Part shown: positions 45,899 through 55,956 of the stretch, one piece after another
Layout of the letters: every line of letters starts with the position of its first letter
Numbering within the stretch: position 1 is the stretch's first letter
NCBI GenBank assembly: GCA_029259815.1
Contig: JAJDEJ010000194.1
Span: forward strand, 1-64,000
Reading direction: 5' to 3'
Source: Planctomycetaceae bacterium
Lineage (GTDB): Bacteria; Planctomycetota; Planctomycetia; Planctomycetales; Planctomycetaceae
Length of the DNA stretch: 64,000 bases
Program-made: the position numbers and the translations under genes
The notes under the pieces: generated by a model
Database searches by the model: none
What the model was told of the DNA's origin: nothing
Seen by the model: only the letters and a program-made list of their open reading frames with translations

Positions 45899-46752
45899 AT
45901 GTCAGCTCTCCCCGCACTGCGCCAATTGTTGTTCGACACGACCTCTGCCTGGCTCGGATTCGATGGAGCTGCCCGTCGCCAAGGAGCCAAGCGGCATCTC
46001 AGGTCTGGTCGCATAGCCTTGGTTGAGATGCTGAAAGACCGCACTCTGTTGACTAACTTCGTGGTCAATGCGGCCACGGACGATGCAGCCGACCTCGCAG
46101 GTGCGGCTGACGGCATGATCAGTCTGCGAGAAGCGATCATCGCTGCGAATACGAACGCTGCATTTGGCGATGCTCCTGCTGGGATGGCTGCGGGCGACAC
46201 GATCACATTTGATCCGGCTATCTTCGGTCCGGGTCTGATCCAGACGATTATGATGGGCAATGGCGAGTACGGCATCACCGACGACGTCTCGATCAACGGT
46301 GGCGGGCTAGGGATCACACTCGATGCGGTGAACGCGAGCCGCATCTTCAACGTCAGCACTTCTGAGACCGTTAGCGTTTCGAGCCTCAGTTTGACTCGCG
46401 GCAGTTCGGCGGGTGTCAATGGAGGTGCGGTGCGGTGACGGCCTCAGCCTTCAATCTCATTGGAGACGCGGCGACAGCCGGCGGTCTCGTGAATGCAGTG
46501 AACGGCAACATCGTTGGGATCATGGGAGTCGGCACTCGTCTGATTAACTCGATCCTTGTACCCGTCCTCGACGACAACGGCGGTCCGACAGTGACGCACG
46601 CGTTGGTCCCTGGCAGCCTCGCCATCAACCGGGGCAACGACGCCCTCGCCCGAGACGTTAACGGCATTCCTCTCATCAACGATCAACGCGGTATGGGCTT
46701 CCCACGCATTCTTGACGGGCGGGTTGATATCGGAGCCGTCGAACAAAGCTGA
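45899..46752 (+). pseudogene. Decayed LEPR-XLL/CSLREA surface protein with choice-of-anchor Q end
   Basis: Two overlapping frames hold the two ends of one large surface protein. The first (45899-46438, 179 aa) has a LEPR-XLL-like signal region (ALVEMLKDRTLLTNFVVNAA) and the CSLREA domain (SLREAIIAANTNAAFGDAPA). It stops at 46438. The second frame (46435-46752) continues in another phase with the typical C-terminus of choice-of-anchor Q proteins (AFNLIGDAATAGGLVNAVNG; DNGGPTVTHALVPGSLAINR; NDQRGMGFPRILDGRVDIGA). Intact members carry hundreds of repeat residues between these ends, so an internal deletion with a frame change is the simplest explanation. A GTGCG tandem lies at the junction (46426-46437). 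Confidence 0.78.
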
Positions 46753-46777
46753 CAAAGTGGCATGGCATCCAAGAAAA

Positions 46778-46807
46778 CACCCTGGCTGCTTCTGGGCAGC
46801 CGGGGTG
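46778..46807 (-). terminator. Terminator of the MORN-like gene
   Basis: Arms CACCCTGGCTGC (46778-46789) and GCAGCCGGGGTG (46796-46807) pair over 12 bp with one wobble. On the minus strand the stem is followed by TTTTCTT, 30 bases past the stop of the MORN-like gene. The same stem sequence recurs at 63042-63077. Confidence 0.75.
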
Positions 46808-46838
46808 CTGACATCTGTTCCTCTACACTCGCCCTCCG

Positions 46839-47987
46839 TCAGTCGGTGGCGAACCGCTCCTCGCTCGTCTTGACGCCTTCTTCATTCCAGGTCGTCCACG
46901 TGCCCGTTTGACGTCCGTTAGAGTAGTGGGATTCGGACTTCTGCTGTCCGTTCTCGTACCACTCAAGCCACATGCCGTCTCGCTCGCCATCAACCCATGA
47001 TCGCTGAGCTGTGAGGACCAACTCACTGGTGAAGTCAACGAAGGTTCCGTTCGTTTCATTGCCCTCTGCATCGTAGGTCCCTTCGGCAAGCAGCTTACCG
47101 TCGTCGGAATAATAGCTGAGCTTGCCTTTAGAAACGCCTTCGGAGTAATCGGTCTCTGCAAACTTCTCACCATTGGCATACCACCATTCCCAACGACCAT
47201 CCTTATTGCCATTCACGAATCCTCCCTGGGTGTTGAGGGTGCCGTCGTTGTACCGCCAGATCCAATCGCCGTGTGGCTCCCCATCGAGGAAACTCCGTTG
47301 AAACGTCACGACCAGATCGGCCCCGAGGAAGTCGACGAACTGACCTGTCCACGGATTGCCGTCGCGGTACTCGCCCGTTGTGACCAAGTCACCGTCGGAG
47401 TTCCAGTGGCTTTCGCTGTCGATCATTGTGCCATGATCGAAGTTCGACTCAGCGAACCTCTGACCGTTGGGGTAATACCATGTCCACAGGCCGTGCTTTT
47501 CTCCGCCCTCGAAGGCTCCCTCTGTGTTGAGCGATCCATCTGGATGCCACCACTGCCACTTGCCGTCGGGACTCCCGTCCTGGTAAGTCCTCATTGAGGT
47601 GATCGTCAGATCACCCGTAAAGTCGACGAAAGTTCCGTGGAACTCATCGCCGTCCTTGTACTCACCCGTCGTGATGACTTCGCCATCCCGTGACAGATGA
47701 CGTTCGGTGCCGACGGGCTTGCCCATGTCATAAGTCATTGAGGCGAATTCCTCGCCCGTGTCGTACCACCAAGTCCATAAGCCATCTCGCACGTCGTCGA
47801 CGAACTTGCCTTCAGAAAGCTTCTCGCCATTGTCATGCAGGAAGGTCTTCGTTCGCACGACTGGTGATGCAGACTCCGTGTCGGTCTCAGCGGTTTGTGC
47901 AGATGCGGGACTCGAACTCAACAGCCCCAGCAACAATGCAGTCAAGGTCATGGCGGCTATCTGACTAACAATGAAGCTCTTCCGCAT
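46839..47987 (-). CDS. Exported MORN-like (YwqK-type) repeat protein
   Basis: A 382-residue protein with a signal peptide (SQIAAMTLTALLLGLLSSSP). The mature part is made of MORN-2/YwqK-type repeats (W-x-W-Y-x-x-G-E-x-F-A) arranged in three ~97-residue super-repeats, each with GLWTWWYDTGEEFA-like, GEYKDGDEFHGTFVDFTGDL-like and DGSPDGKWQWW-like parts. A strong purine-rich site precedes the ATG. Such proteins are annotated as YwqK-family antitoxins elsewhere, but no toxin is nearby and the protein is exported, so that role is unsupported. A surface or envelope binding function is more likely. Confidence 0.88.
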   Translation of the reverse strand: MRKSFIVSQIAAMTLTALLLGLLSSSPASAQTAETDTESASPVVRTKTFLHDNGEKLSEGKFVDDVRDGLWTWWYDTGEEFASMTYDMGKPVGTERHLSRDGEVITTGEYKDGDEFHGTFVDFTGDLTITSMRTYQDGSPDGKWQWWHPDGSLNTEGAFEGGEKHGLWTWYYPNGQRFAESNFDHGTMIDSESHWNSDGDLVTTGEYRDGNPWTGQFVDFLGADLVVTFQRSFLDGEPHGDWIWRYNDGTLNTQGGFVNGNKDGRWEWWYANGEKFAETDYSEGVSKGKLSYYSDDGKLLAEGTYDAEGNETNGTFVDFTSELVLTAQRSWVDGERDGMWLEWYENGQQKSESHYSNGRQTGTWTTWNEEGVKTSEERFATD

Positions 47988-48275
47988 ATCTGGTCCCCCC
48001 TATAGGTATCGACAACAAATAGTCTGCCCTGACAGCTTCCGCGAATGCGCACGTTCGCTGTCCACTCACTCCCGGCAACGCAGATGGAACGTCAATCTTC
48101 GACGCAAGGCTGAATTTTCCGACAATTGCCCTGACGTGCCGTCAACATGATCCGAATGCGCCGTCCGCTAGCAGGATTGTACGATCGTTGACTCAAGTTG
48201 TCACGAATCGGAAGTTCGTTTGACGTCCCCTGAACCCAGCTTACAATGAGTGGTTTCCCCCGACGGGAGCGATTC

Positions 48276-49172
48276 GTGGACGACGCCGTTCGTAAGGCAG
48301 ACGTGTTGGTCGAGGCATTGGGCTGGATTCGCCAGTTCCGCGACCGGTACGTCGTCATCAAACTTGGTGGCAGTGCCCTTGATGACCCTGCGTCCGTGCG
48401 GGCCTGTCTGACCGACGTCGTCTTCATGGAAACCGTCGGCATGCGGCCCATCCTCGTGCATGGCGGGGGGAAGTCGATCAGCCGCGCGATGCAGGACGCA
48501 GGCATCGAACCGCGTTTCGTCGAAGGCCGCCGCTACACGGATGACGCCACGTTGAACATCGTCTCCCGCGTGCTTGCCGAAGATATCTGTGACTCACTCG
48601 TCGACGAAATTCAAACACAAGGCGGACGAGCCGTCGGCCTCAACTTCCGCACTCAAAACGTCCTCATTGGCGAACGTCTCACTTTGGACGGTGACGATGG
48701 CGAACCTGTCGACCTCGGGCGTGTCGGTCGTGTTGTCGACATTCAGCGTGACGTCCTGTCTGCCGCCTGTCGGTCGGACACAGTCCCAGTACTCCCTTCG
48801 ATCGCCGTCGATCGTGAGGGCGGACTCCTCAACGTCAACGCCGACACCGCCGCCGCCGCCGTCGCGAGACTCCTCAATGCCGAGAAACTCGTTTTCCTCA
48901 GTGATGTCGCCGGAATCTTTCTGGACCGCAACGATGCATCGACGCATCAGCGACATCTCACGGTCAGACGCTGTCGAGAACTCATCGCGGACGGCACGAT
49001 CGACACGGGCATGATCCCCAAAGTCGAAGCGGGCATCGAAGCCCTCGAAGCGGGTGTCCGTAAAGTCCACATGGTCGACGCTCGCTTTCCCCATTCGCTC
49101 CTTCTGGAGATCTACTCCGACGAAGGCATCGGCACAGAGATTATCAAAAAACAGCCATCAGCCATCAGCTAA
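48276..49172 (+). CDS. argB: Acetylglutamate kinase
   Basis: A ~298-residue cytoplasmic enzyme phosphorylating N-acetylglutamate in arginine synthesis. Motifs: [40 protein letters not shown] and the amino-acid-kinase end [33 protein letters not shown] at 48276 is chosen because GGGAG precedes it; ATG at 48246 would add ten residues without a ribosome binding site. The last residues (QPSAIS) and the stop are encoded by a short repeat. It heads argB-argD-argF-rph. Confidence 0.94.
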   Translation: MDDAVRKADVLVEALGWIRQFRDRYVVIKLGGSALDDPASVRACLTDVVFMETVGMRPILVHGGGKSISRAMQDAGIEPRFVEGRRYTDDATLNIVSRVLAEDICDSLVDEIQTQGGRAVGLNFRTQNVLIGERLTLDGDDGEPVDLGRVGRVVDIQRDVLSAACRSDTVPVLPSIAVDREGGLLNVNADTAAAAVARLLNAEKLVFLSDVAGIFLDRNDASTHQRHLTVRRCRELIADGTIDTGMIPKVEAGIEALEAGVRKVHMVDARFPHSLLLEIYSDEGIGTEIIKKQPSAIS

Positions 49173-49184
49173 AGGCCATCAGCC
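49152..49184 (+). repeat. GCCATCAGC repeat at the argB/argD junction
   Basis: Three copies of (A)GCCATCAGC lie between 49152 and 49184, spanning the argB stop codon and the 17-base argB-argD spacer. The repeat encodes the last argB residues and leaves argD without a good ribosome binding site (nearest AAAGG is ~14 bases upstream). Confidence 0.6.
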
Positions 49185-49188
49185 AATC

Positions 49189-50394
49189 ATGAGCACCGCC
49201 ACCGCATCTTCCCAAGCGACGATCGCTCAGTTCGATCAATATGTCATTCCCAACTATGGGCGTTACCCGATCAGCCTCGTGCGGGGCGAAGGGACGGTCG
49301 TATGGGATGCGGAGGGAAACCGCTATCTCGATCTGTTCCCTGGCTGGGGCTGCAACATCCTTGGGTACTCGCCGCCGCGAGTCGTGAGCGCCATTCAGGA
49401 ACAGGCAGCGAACCTCATCCACGTCCCCAACACGTGGTACATGGAGCCGCAGGGACAGTTCGCGGAGGCTCTGTGCACGCGAGGTTTCGGCAAGGCGTTT
49501 TTCTGCAACAGCGGAGCCGAAGCGATCGAAGGAGCCATCAAACTCGCCCGACTGCACACGCCGCCTGACAAGTACAAGATCATTACCTTCGAGAACGGCT
49601 TTCACGGACGCACGTTCGCAGCCGTCACAGCAACGGCTCAACCCAAATATCACGACGGCCTCGGCCCACTCGTTGCCGGCTTCCAATACGCGCCAACGAA
49701 TGACCTCGACGCCGTCCGTTCTTTGGTCGACGACGAAACCTGTGGCATCCTCATTGAGCCGGTCCAGGGCGAGGGTGGCGTCAACCTGCCGGACGACGGC
49801 TTCCTGCAGGGACTACGAGACATCGCTGACGAACACGGTTTGCTCCTGATCTTCGATGAAGTCCAAACCGGCATGGGCCGCACGGGGACATGGTTCGGCT
49901 ATCAGCAATGGAACGTGCAACCGGACATCATGACGCTTGCCAAGGGCCTCGCGGGCGGCGTCGCTGCCGGAGCGATCATCGCCACCCATGAGGTCGCTCC
50001 CAGCCTGAGACCCGGCATGCACGCCAGCACATTCGGCGGCAACCCTCTTGCATGTGCAGCGGGAGTCGCGACAGTCGAGACGATTGAGCAGGACGGACTC
50101 TTGGAGAACTGTCAACAAATGTCCGACCTGTTCCGCAGCCGCTTCGAGGCATTGCAGAGCGAACTGCCCATCATCGAAGAAGTTCGTGTCAAAGGCCTGA
50201 TGGTCGGCGTCGACCTCACGATCCCCTCGACACCCGCCGTTGGAAAGTGCATGGAGCGAGGCCTGCTCATCAACGCGACCCACGACACGGTCGTCCGTCT
50301 GCTACCACCGTTGAACGTTACTGCCGCAGAGGCAGAAGAAGGGTGTGAAATTATCGCCGCGGTCCTACGTGAAATGGCCGAGGAGGTGGAATGA
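49189..50394 (+). CDS. argD: Acetylornithine aminotransferase
   Basis: A 401-residue PLP enzyme of class III converting N-acetylglutamate semialdehyde to N-acetylornithine. Motifs: [52 protein letters not shown], and the PLP lysine in [18 protein letters not shown]. The upstream frame to 49054 is an argB overlap; ATG 49189 fits the family's N-terminus. Its stop overlaps the start of argF. Confidence 0.95.
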   Translation: MSTATASSQATIAQFDQYVIPNYGRYPISLVRGEGTVVWDAEGNRYLDLFPGWGCNILGYSPPRVVSAIQEQAANLIHVPNTWYMEPQGQFAEALCTRGFGKAFFCNSGAEAIEGAIKLARLHTPPDKYKIITFENGFHGRTFAAVTATAQPKYHDGLGPLVAGFQYAPTNDLDAVRSLVDDETCGILIEPVQGEGGVNLPDDGFLQGLRDIADEHGLLLIFDEVQTGMGRTGTWFGYQQWNVQPDIMTLAKGLAGGVAAGAIIATHEVAPSLRPGMHASTFGGNPLACAAGVATVETIEQDGLLENCQQMSDLFRSRFEALQSELPIIEEVRVKGLMVGVDLTIPSTPAVGKCMERGLLINATHDTVVRLLPPLNVTAAEAEEGCEIIAAVLREMAEEVE

Positions 50395-51314
50395 TGCAGC
50401 ATCTGCTTTCGCTTCGTGACCTCACCCCCTCGCAGATCAAGGTCATACTTACGCGCGCAACCGAGTTGAAGGACAAGCTCAAGTCGGGTGACCGCACACC
50501 TCTCCTACCGGGACGCGTTCTAACGCAAGTGTTTGAGAAACCATCGCTCCGCACCCGCGTGAGTTTCGAGGCAGCGATCGGTCAACTCGGCGGATACGGC
50601 ATATTCCTGTCCGGAAAAGAAGCCGGACTTGAAGGCCGTGAGTCGAATGCCGATGTGGCACGCGTGATCGGCGGCTACTCGGACGTCATCGCTCTCCGCA
50701 CGTTCTCTCAAGAGTTGATTGAACTGTTTGCCGCTGAGTCTGGCTGTCACGTGATCAACGCGCTCTCTGACGCTTCGCACCCATGCCAGGCGCTCACCGA
50801 CATCCTGACGATGCAGGAGGCCCTCGGCGATGTGACCGGGCGCACGCTCACATACGTCGGGGACGGCAACAACGTCGCTGTCTCGCTGGCGATCATCTGT
50901 GCACAGCTCGACATCAAATTCGTGATCGCTGCTCCTGAAGGATACCAACTCGATGATTCGTTTTTCGAAGATCTCCGCGGCGAGTATCCCTCTGCAAGTC
51001 TCACACAAACGTCCGACCCGCACGCAGCGGTGAAGGAGGCGGACGTGATCTACACCGACGTCTGGGCCAGCATGGGTCAAGAGTCCGAGAAGTCGGCTCG
51101 CGAGAAGGTGTTCGCCGACTATCAATGCAACGCAGCTCTCTTGGCGTCTGCCCCAACGAGTGCAAAGTTCCTCCACTGTCTGCCCGCCCGTCGCGGCCTC
51201 GAAGTCACTGACGACGTCATTGATGGCCCACAGTCGCTCGCCTTCCCCCAAGCTGAGAACCGCATGCACCTCGCCAAGGGAGTCTTGGCGTGGTTGCTGG
51301 ATGTCCACAATTAG
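50391..51314 (+). CDS. argF: Ornithine carbamoyltransferase
   Basis: A 307-residue cytoplasmic enzyme forming citrulline from ornithine and carbamoyl phosphate. Carbamoyl-phosphate motif: [15 protein letters not shown]; then [33 protein letters not shown], and the ornithine-binding [11 protein letters not shown]. The start overlaps the argD stop (ATGA) with an excellent AGGAGGTGGA site, so the genes are coupled. Confidence 0.96.
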   Translation: MMQHLLSLRDLTPSQIKVILTRATELKDKLKSGDRTPLLPGRVLTQVFEKPSLRTRVSFEAAIGQLGGYGIFLSGKEAGLEGRESNADVARVIGGYSDVIALRTFSQELIELFAAESGCHVINALSDASHPCQALTDILTMQEALGDVTGRTLTYVGDGNNVAVSLAIICAQLDIKFVIAAPEGYQLDDSFFEDLRGEYPSASLTQTSDPHAAVKEADVIYTDVWASMGQESEKSAREKVFADYQCNAALLASAPTSAKFLHCLPARRGLEVTDDVIDGPQSLAFPQAENRMHLAKGVLAWLLDVHN

Positions 51315-51340
51315 AATCCTGACTAGAGATCGAAAACTAA

Positions 51341-52090
51341 ATGACCGCTCGCCACGATGGACGACAGCCTGACGAACTCCGACCGGTATCGGTCGAGCGG
51401 CCGTTTCGGAGTGCGGCTCCCGGGAGTGTGTTGATCGCGGCGGGTGGCACATCGATCCTGTGCACGGCGAGCGTGGATGAGGATGTGCCGCCGTGGAAGC
51501 GGGACGTCGAGAACCCGACAGGCTGGGTCACAGCCGAGTACAGTATGCTGCCGGGCAGCACGGCTCCACGCAAACGTCGTGATCGGAGCGGCAAGGTCGA
51601 TGGACGTTCGACCGAAATCCAACGACTCATCGGTCGCAGCCTGCGGTCGGTTGTCGACATGTCGGCTCTGGGACCACGCACAATCAACGTCGACTGCGAC
51701 GTCCTCGAAGCAGACGGAGGCACCCGCACGCTGTCCATCACAGGTGGTTTCATCGCCCTCGTGGATGCCGTCGCCTCGATCGAAGGGCTGAATGGTCAAT
51801 CACGGCAGGTCTTTACCGATAGCGTGGCCGCCATCAGCGTCGGCATGTTCGACCGGCAGATTCTGCTGGATCTCAACTATCACGAGGATAGTCGAGCTGA
51901 AGTCGACATGAATGTCGTGATGACGGGCAGCGGCCAATTTGTCGAGGTTCAGGGAACGGCGGAAGGACAGACGTTTAGCCGTCAGGAGTTAGATCAACAG
52001 CTCGCCGTTGCAGAGGCGGGAATCGCAGGCCTGACGGCCATCCAACGCGAGATTCTCCGCGAGAGATGGCCTCTGGACTCGCTCGGCTGA
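51341..52090 (+). CDS. rph: Ribonuclease PH
   Basis: A 249-residue phosphorolytic 3'-5' exoribonuclease that trims tRNA 3' ends. Motifs: [60 protein letters not shown] and [20 protein letters not shown]. Length is typical. It follows argF by 26 bases. Confidence 0.96.
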   Translation: MTARHDGRQPDELRPVSVERPFRSAAPGSVLIAAGGTSILCTASVDEDVPPWKRDVENPTGWVTAEYSMLPGSTAPRKRRDRSGKVDGRSTEIQRLIGRSLRSVVDMSALGPRTINVDCDVLEADGGTRTLSITGGFIALVDAVASIEGLNGQSRQVFTDSVAAISVGMFDRQILLDLNYHEDSRAEVDMNVVMTGSGQFVEVQGTAEGQTFSRQELDQQLAVAEAGIAGLTAIQREILRERWPLDSLG

Positions 52091-52215
52091 TTCTGCTAGA
52101 AATCCGCCCCCTCTCTCTGAGACGCACGTCTCAACCAATCCCGTTTCGATAATTCATCACGGCCCCTCTGGCAATAGCCCGATGAGGGTCCGCGCGTTCC
52201 GCGAAGGAGTGTGAG

Positions 52216-53316
52216 ATGCACCGCGTCCCCGCATGCACGTTGCTCGTCCTCAGTCTGATAATCCTGCTCTCGTCGGCCACCACGGCATCGGCGGCTCGCA
52301 ATGAACGCATTGAAGCGATCGCCGGCAAGGAGTACCGACTCCACAAACAGAACGGTCCCTGGCTGATCATGGTCGCCAGTTTCCGCCCGGCCAATCCGGA
52401 TGGCACCGTCAGTGAAGGCAAAACACCAGACGAACTCGCTCAGGACCTTGTCCTCGAACTACGCCAGAGGGGAGTACCCGCCTACACGTACTCTCAGCGG
52501 GCGCTTGATGAGAAGGTCGAAACTAAAGACAAGCTGGGCCGCGAGGAGACACGCAAACTGCTGACCTCTTACGATCAAGTCTGCGTGATCGCTGGAAACT
52601 ACAAAAGCCTCGACACCCCGTCTGCAAAGCAAACGCTGGAGTGGGTGAAGAAGCTTCGGCCCAAGTCATTGCAACAACCGGGGGTCAGTTGGTTGGAGAC
52701 CAAGCGGAAAAAGGGCCCTCTCAGCCGTGCATTCCTGACCGTGAATCCCATGCTCACTCCTGAGGAGATCGCTGCCCGTAAACATGATCCTCTCCTGGTG
52801 AAGATCAACAGTGGTGGCAAATACTCGCTGTACGAGAACGATGGAAAGTACTCGCTTGTCGTCGCCACGTTCTCAGGTCAAGTGTTACATCTGGAAGACA
52901 GCAAAGTCTCTGATGCTGAGAAGTCATTTCAAATCAGTGACGACCTCAACGAGGCGTCACACAATGCATGGGAGTTGGCCGTCGCTCTGCGTGAACTCAA
53001 TGCCAACATCGACGCCTATGTCTGGCATGACCGCTATCAGTCAGTCGTCACCGTGGGTGGCTTCGACTCTGCCCAAGATCCGATGATTCGTCGCTACCTG
53101 CAGGTCTTCGCGGCCCAACCCGGTGCCGACATCGATCAGGTGGCGGGTACGTTGCGAGGACTGTTGGGCGGCGCGAGCGATTACTTCGGTGTCTCTGCCG
53201 GCGGGACGGGCGTACGGTTTTTGACGATTGATAACGCAGGCAAACAAGGCAACGAAAACCGCATGTGGCTGTTCGACCCCGAGCCGTACCTCATGAAGGT
53301 GCCGACCAAGCGATGA
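52216..53316 (+). CDS. Exported protein with SPOR-like halves, unknown function
   Basis: A 366-residue protein with a signal peptide (TLLVLSLIILLSSATTASA). Two similar segments (GPWLIMVASFRPANPDG... with Tyr-rich strands; KYSLVVATFSGQVLHLEDSK... with ALRELNANIDAYVWHDRYQS) alternate beta strands and helices in the manner of SPOR domains, but the match is not decisive. AAGGAG precedes the ATG. It ends three bases from convergent thiG. Confidence 0.8.
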   Translation: MHRVPACTLLVLSLIILLSSATTASAARNERIEAIAGKEYRLHKQNGPWLIMVASFRPANPDGTVSEGKTPDELAQDLVLELRQRGVPAYTYSQRALDEKVETKDKLGREETRKLLTSYDQVCVIAGNYKSLDTPSAKQTLEWVKKLRPKSLQQPGVSWLETKRKKGPLSRAFLTVNPMLTPEEIAARKHDPLLVKINSGGKYSLYENDGKYSLVVATFSGQVLHLEDSKVSDAEKSFQISDDLNEASHNAWELAVALRELNANIDAYVWHDRYQSVVTVGGFDSAQDPMIRRYLQVFAAQPGADIDQVAGTLRGLLGGASDYFGVSAGGTGVRFLTIDNAGKQGNENRMWLFDPEPYLMKVPTKR

Positions 53317-53319
53317 CAC

Positions 53320-54183
53320 TCAACTCCGACCTGTGGGTGTGACGACGCCCTGCTCCGGGCTCGATGCGGTGGCGTACAGCTTCTTGGGAATCCGTCCCGC
53401 GAGGTATGCGTACCGACCCGCCCGGCAGGCAAGCTTCATCGCATGGGCCATTGTGAGTGCATCGTCCGCACCGGCAATGCCCGTGTTGAGCAGCACGCCA
53501 TCGCAGCCCAACTCCATCGCCACTGACACGTCGCTCGCAGTCCCCACACCTGCGTCGATGATCACCGGATAATCTGGATCGTCCTCTTTGAGATACTCCA
53601 AACAGATGCGAAGGTTGTTGGGGTTGAGAATCCCCTGTCCGCTGCCGATCGGACTCCCCGCAGGCATGACGGATGTCGCCCCTGCCTCCTTCAGTCGCTT
53701 GGCCGTGATCGGGTCGTCGGTCGTGTAGCACAGCACCTGAAAACCGTCCGCCACAAGCTGCTCGGTCGCTTGCAGAGTCGCCACCGGATCTGGCAGCAAT
53801 GTGCGAGTGTCACCGAGCACCTCCAGTTTGACCCAGTCGGCTCCGGGGTTCTCCAGGTTCGTGAGAATCTCCCGTCCCATACTCGCAACTCGCACCGCTT
53901 CGTCCGCTGCAAAACAACCGGCTGTGTTCGGGAGGATTGTGAACCGCTCAAGATCGATGAAGTCGAGAATGCTCCGCCCGTCGGAATCGACGAGCCTCTC
54001 TCTCCTTACGGCAACCGTAATCACCTCCGCCTCACTCGCGGCCAGACACTCCTGCATCAACTCGAACGTCACATACTTCCCGGTCCCCACAATTAACCGA
54101 GACCGAAAGGTATGCGAGCCGAGTGTCAGCGGCGTGTCGAGAGTGGCTTCAGTGGCCAACGTGGATTCGGGTGCGGATGTCAT
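53320..54183 (-). CDS. thiG: Thiazole synthase (ThiG)
   Basis: A 287-residue TIM-barrel enzyme that forms the thiazole of thiamine from deoxyxylulose phosphate, dehydroglycine and the ThiS thiocarboxylate. Motifs: [19 protein letters not shown] (catalytic Lys in the family), [40 protein letters not shown] and [20 protein letters not shown]. Length is slightly long because of an N-terminal extension. It is on the same strand as thiS but separated from it by two genes. Confidence 0.96.
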   Translation of the reverse strand: MTSAPESTLATEATLDTPLTLGSHTFRSRLIVGTGKYVTFELMQECLAASEAEVITVAVRRERLVDSDGRSILDFIDLERFTILPNTAGCFAADEAVRVASMGREILTNLENPGADWVKLEVLGDTRTLLPDPVATLQATEQLVADGFQVLCYTTDDPITAKRLKEAGATSVMPAGSPIGSGQGILNPNNLRICLEYLKEDDPDYPVIIDAGVGTASDVSVAMELGCDGVLLNTGIAGADDALTMAHAMKLACRAGRYAYLAGRIPKKLYATASSPEQGVVTPTGRS

Positions 54184-54266
54184 TGTCAGATGGTGGTCGT
54201 GCGGAATTGAGAATCAAGGACGTCTCCCGATTCTAGGCCACGCCACCCCGCACCGAAAGCATCCGC

Positions 54267-55181
54267 TCACGCATCGACGGACTGCATACGGCGGAGTTCG
54301 TGCTGTGCATAGCCGTTGCGGACGACTGGCAACAATGCCCCCAGGACCACAGTGCCAATCAAGCCGCACAGCAGGAGTGGGTAGTATACCGCATATGGCT
54401 GTCCAACAATCAGGGCAACGACGCCTGCGATCAGACAAACGACTCCCCCCATGATGCCGAGGACTTGGAACGTGATCGTGAATCGCCGGGCACGCCCAAT
54501 CCCTGCCAATGTACCGATGATTGCCCCGAGCAATCCCAGTGACGTCCCCATGACTGCGCCAACGTAACCTCCGGTTCGCCCACTCCACCAAGCCCCCACA
54601 GGCGTCGTCTCAGAAACGTGTGTCGTCGCAACAACGGGCGTGGTCGCAGCCGCGAGTGACGGAAACTGTTTGAGCGTAATATCACTCAGCCAGACAGTCC
54701 CTCCTTTGGGCAAGACGACGTTGAACTGCAACCGGCTGGGTGGCTGTTTATTCGTAGCCCCCTCGAAGGAGAACGGTAGAGAGAACGCTCGCCAGTCTGA
54801 CCTTCCACTTAAAGACTGCAAGGGCCCGGACACGCCCAACGTTCTCGAAAAATAGGCGCCACCGTCGGGAAAGTGATTCCAGAGCTCAAGGAAACCCAAT
54901 TCTGTCACACCTTCGTACTTCACACGGCCTTCGATCCCGTAAACACGAGACGTTATGGGCGGATTCTCGATCTCCAGCACAGTTGTTACGGGTTGATCTG
55001 CCTCGGCCTCGATTTTCAGGACCGTCCCCAATCCATCGTCCGGCACGATTGTACCAGCCGACAACTTGTCTGCATCACGAAGTGCTTCCCACGAGTAGTT
55101 CGCCACAGTCAGAGGTTCATCGGCTGCCATCGCGAGTGAGGGGACGAACAAAGCACACACCAGAACGAAGAGGTCTTTCAT
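54267..55181 (-). CDS. Exported beta-sandwich / multi-pass membrane protein
   Basis: A 304-residue protein with a signal peptide (LFVLVCALFVPSLAMA), an exported beta-sandwich resembling a carbohydrate-binding-type fold (~20-190: WEALRDADKLSAGTIVPDD; DWRAFSLPFSFEGATNKQPP), then about four transmembrane helices (YVGAVMGTSLGLLGAIIGTL; LGIMGGVVCLIAGVVALIVG; LLLCGLIGTVVLGALLPVV). GGAG precedes the ATG, which overlaps the stop of the DUF2089 regulator by four bases, so the pair is translationally coupled. Confidence 0.85.
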   Translation of the reverse strand: MKDLFVLVCALFVPSLAMAADEPLTVANYSWEALRDADKLSAGTIVPDDGLGTVLKIEAEADQPVTTVLEIENPPITSRVYGIEGRVKYEGVTELGFLELWNHFPDGGAYFSRTLGVSGPLQSLSGRSDWRAFSLPFSFEGATNKQPPSRLQFNVVLPKGGTVWLSDITLKQFPSLAAATTPVVATTHVSETTPVGAWWSGRTGGYVGAVMGTSLGLLGAIIGTLAGIGRARRFTITFQVLGIMGGVVCLIAGVVALIVGQPYAVYYPLLLCGLIGTVVLGALLPVVRNGYAQHELRRMQSVDA

Positions 55182-55501
55182 GTCGCTTCTCCTACGGAGC
55201 GGGAGTTGTGGTTACATTCCGCCTCGTGCAACTTCAGTAGTTCCCTCATGGCATCGAGTTCGAGCTTGCCATCTGCGTACAAGCCCCGCGCGCGGCGTTC
55301 GAACTCGCTGGACACTTGAGCGTCGTCGACCAGTTGGATCTTCTGGATGAGCCGGTCGACCCGCAGACGAATCGTGGGGTAGCTCACGCTGTACTCAGCC
55401 GCGACTGCCTTCAACGACCCGGACGCAAGGATGAACCGTTTGAGGAAGTTCACATCCTCGTCTGACAGTTGATCCAGCCAATCACGGGGTGATACGGGCA
55501 T
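55178..55501 (-). CDS. DUF2089-type helix-turn-helix regulator
   Basis: A 107-residue protein matching DUF2089: LSDEDVNFLKRFILASGSLK followed by a helix-turn-helix (AVAAEYSVSYPTIRLRVDRL). The C-terminus is acidic and helical. GTG at 55516 is an alternative start five codons upstream. It is coupled to the membrane protein gene, suggesting the two form a regulator-sensor unit. Confidence 0.82.
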   Translation of the reverse strand: MPVSPRDWLDQLSDEDVNFLKRFILASGSLKAVAAEYSVSYPTIRLRVDRLIQKIQLVDDAQVSSEFERRARGLYADGKLELDAMRELLKLHEAECNHNSRSVGEAT

Positions 55502-55661
55502 CGAGTGATCCACCACGACAATTCAATATACATCGATCTGTTTGCATTTTACCATTCATATTTCTAATGCCAACTTTTGTTTTGTTGAACTATGGCGATG
55601 AGCTCTTATTGAGCTTGGGGGCTGCATCGCGGGTGCAGGTCTTCACTGGAATACAGACGGA

Positions 55662-55880
55662 TCAACCACCGCCGACGAGTGTGACGATCTCCAGACGATC
55701 GCCTTCGCAGAGAGTGCACTCATTGTGGGCGGCTGCCGGCACGATCTCGAGGTTGCGTTCGACGGCGACAGCACGGGTCTTCACATCAAGATCCGCAAGC
55801 AACTCTTGGACGGTGATGTTGGCCGCCACTTCGCGTTCGTCGCCGTTTACCACGATTCGCACAGCCTTCGCCTCTTGCAC
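55662..55880 (-). CDS. thiS: Sulfur-carrier protein ThiS
   Basis: A 72-residue ubiquitin-like sulfur carrier of thiamine synthesis. It starts at GTG, shows RIVVNGDEREVAANITVQEL and ends IVTLVGGG, with the C-terminal Gly-Gly required for thiocarboxylation. It is the first of four minus-strand genes ending in thiG; a ~160-base gap precedes the regulator. Confidence 0.9.
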   Translation of the reverse strand: MQEAKAVRIVVNGDEREVAANITVQELLADLDVKTRAVAVERNLEIVPAAAHNECTLCEGDRLEIVTLVGGG

Positions 55881-55956
55881 TCGTCACTCAGATACCTATC
55901 GTGGTCACTATAGGCTGGTCATCCACCCCAATCAACGAGCGAAGCAGGACACCTTC

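Noticed and set aside
46839-47987. YwqK antitoxin of a toxin-antitoxin pair
   Set aside because: No toxin gene adjacent and the protein carries a signal peptide; the family label alone does not support this.
50520-51452. 310-codon minus-strand frame over argF
   Set aside because: Antisense to a complete ornithine carbamoyltransferase.
55489-55956. N-terminal extension of the PfpI-family protein
   Set aside because: The extra 156 codons overlap thiS and lack family resemblance; the conserved domain starts at ATG 55957.
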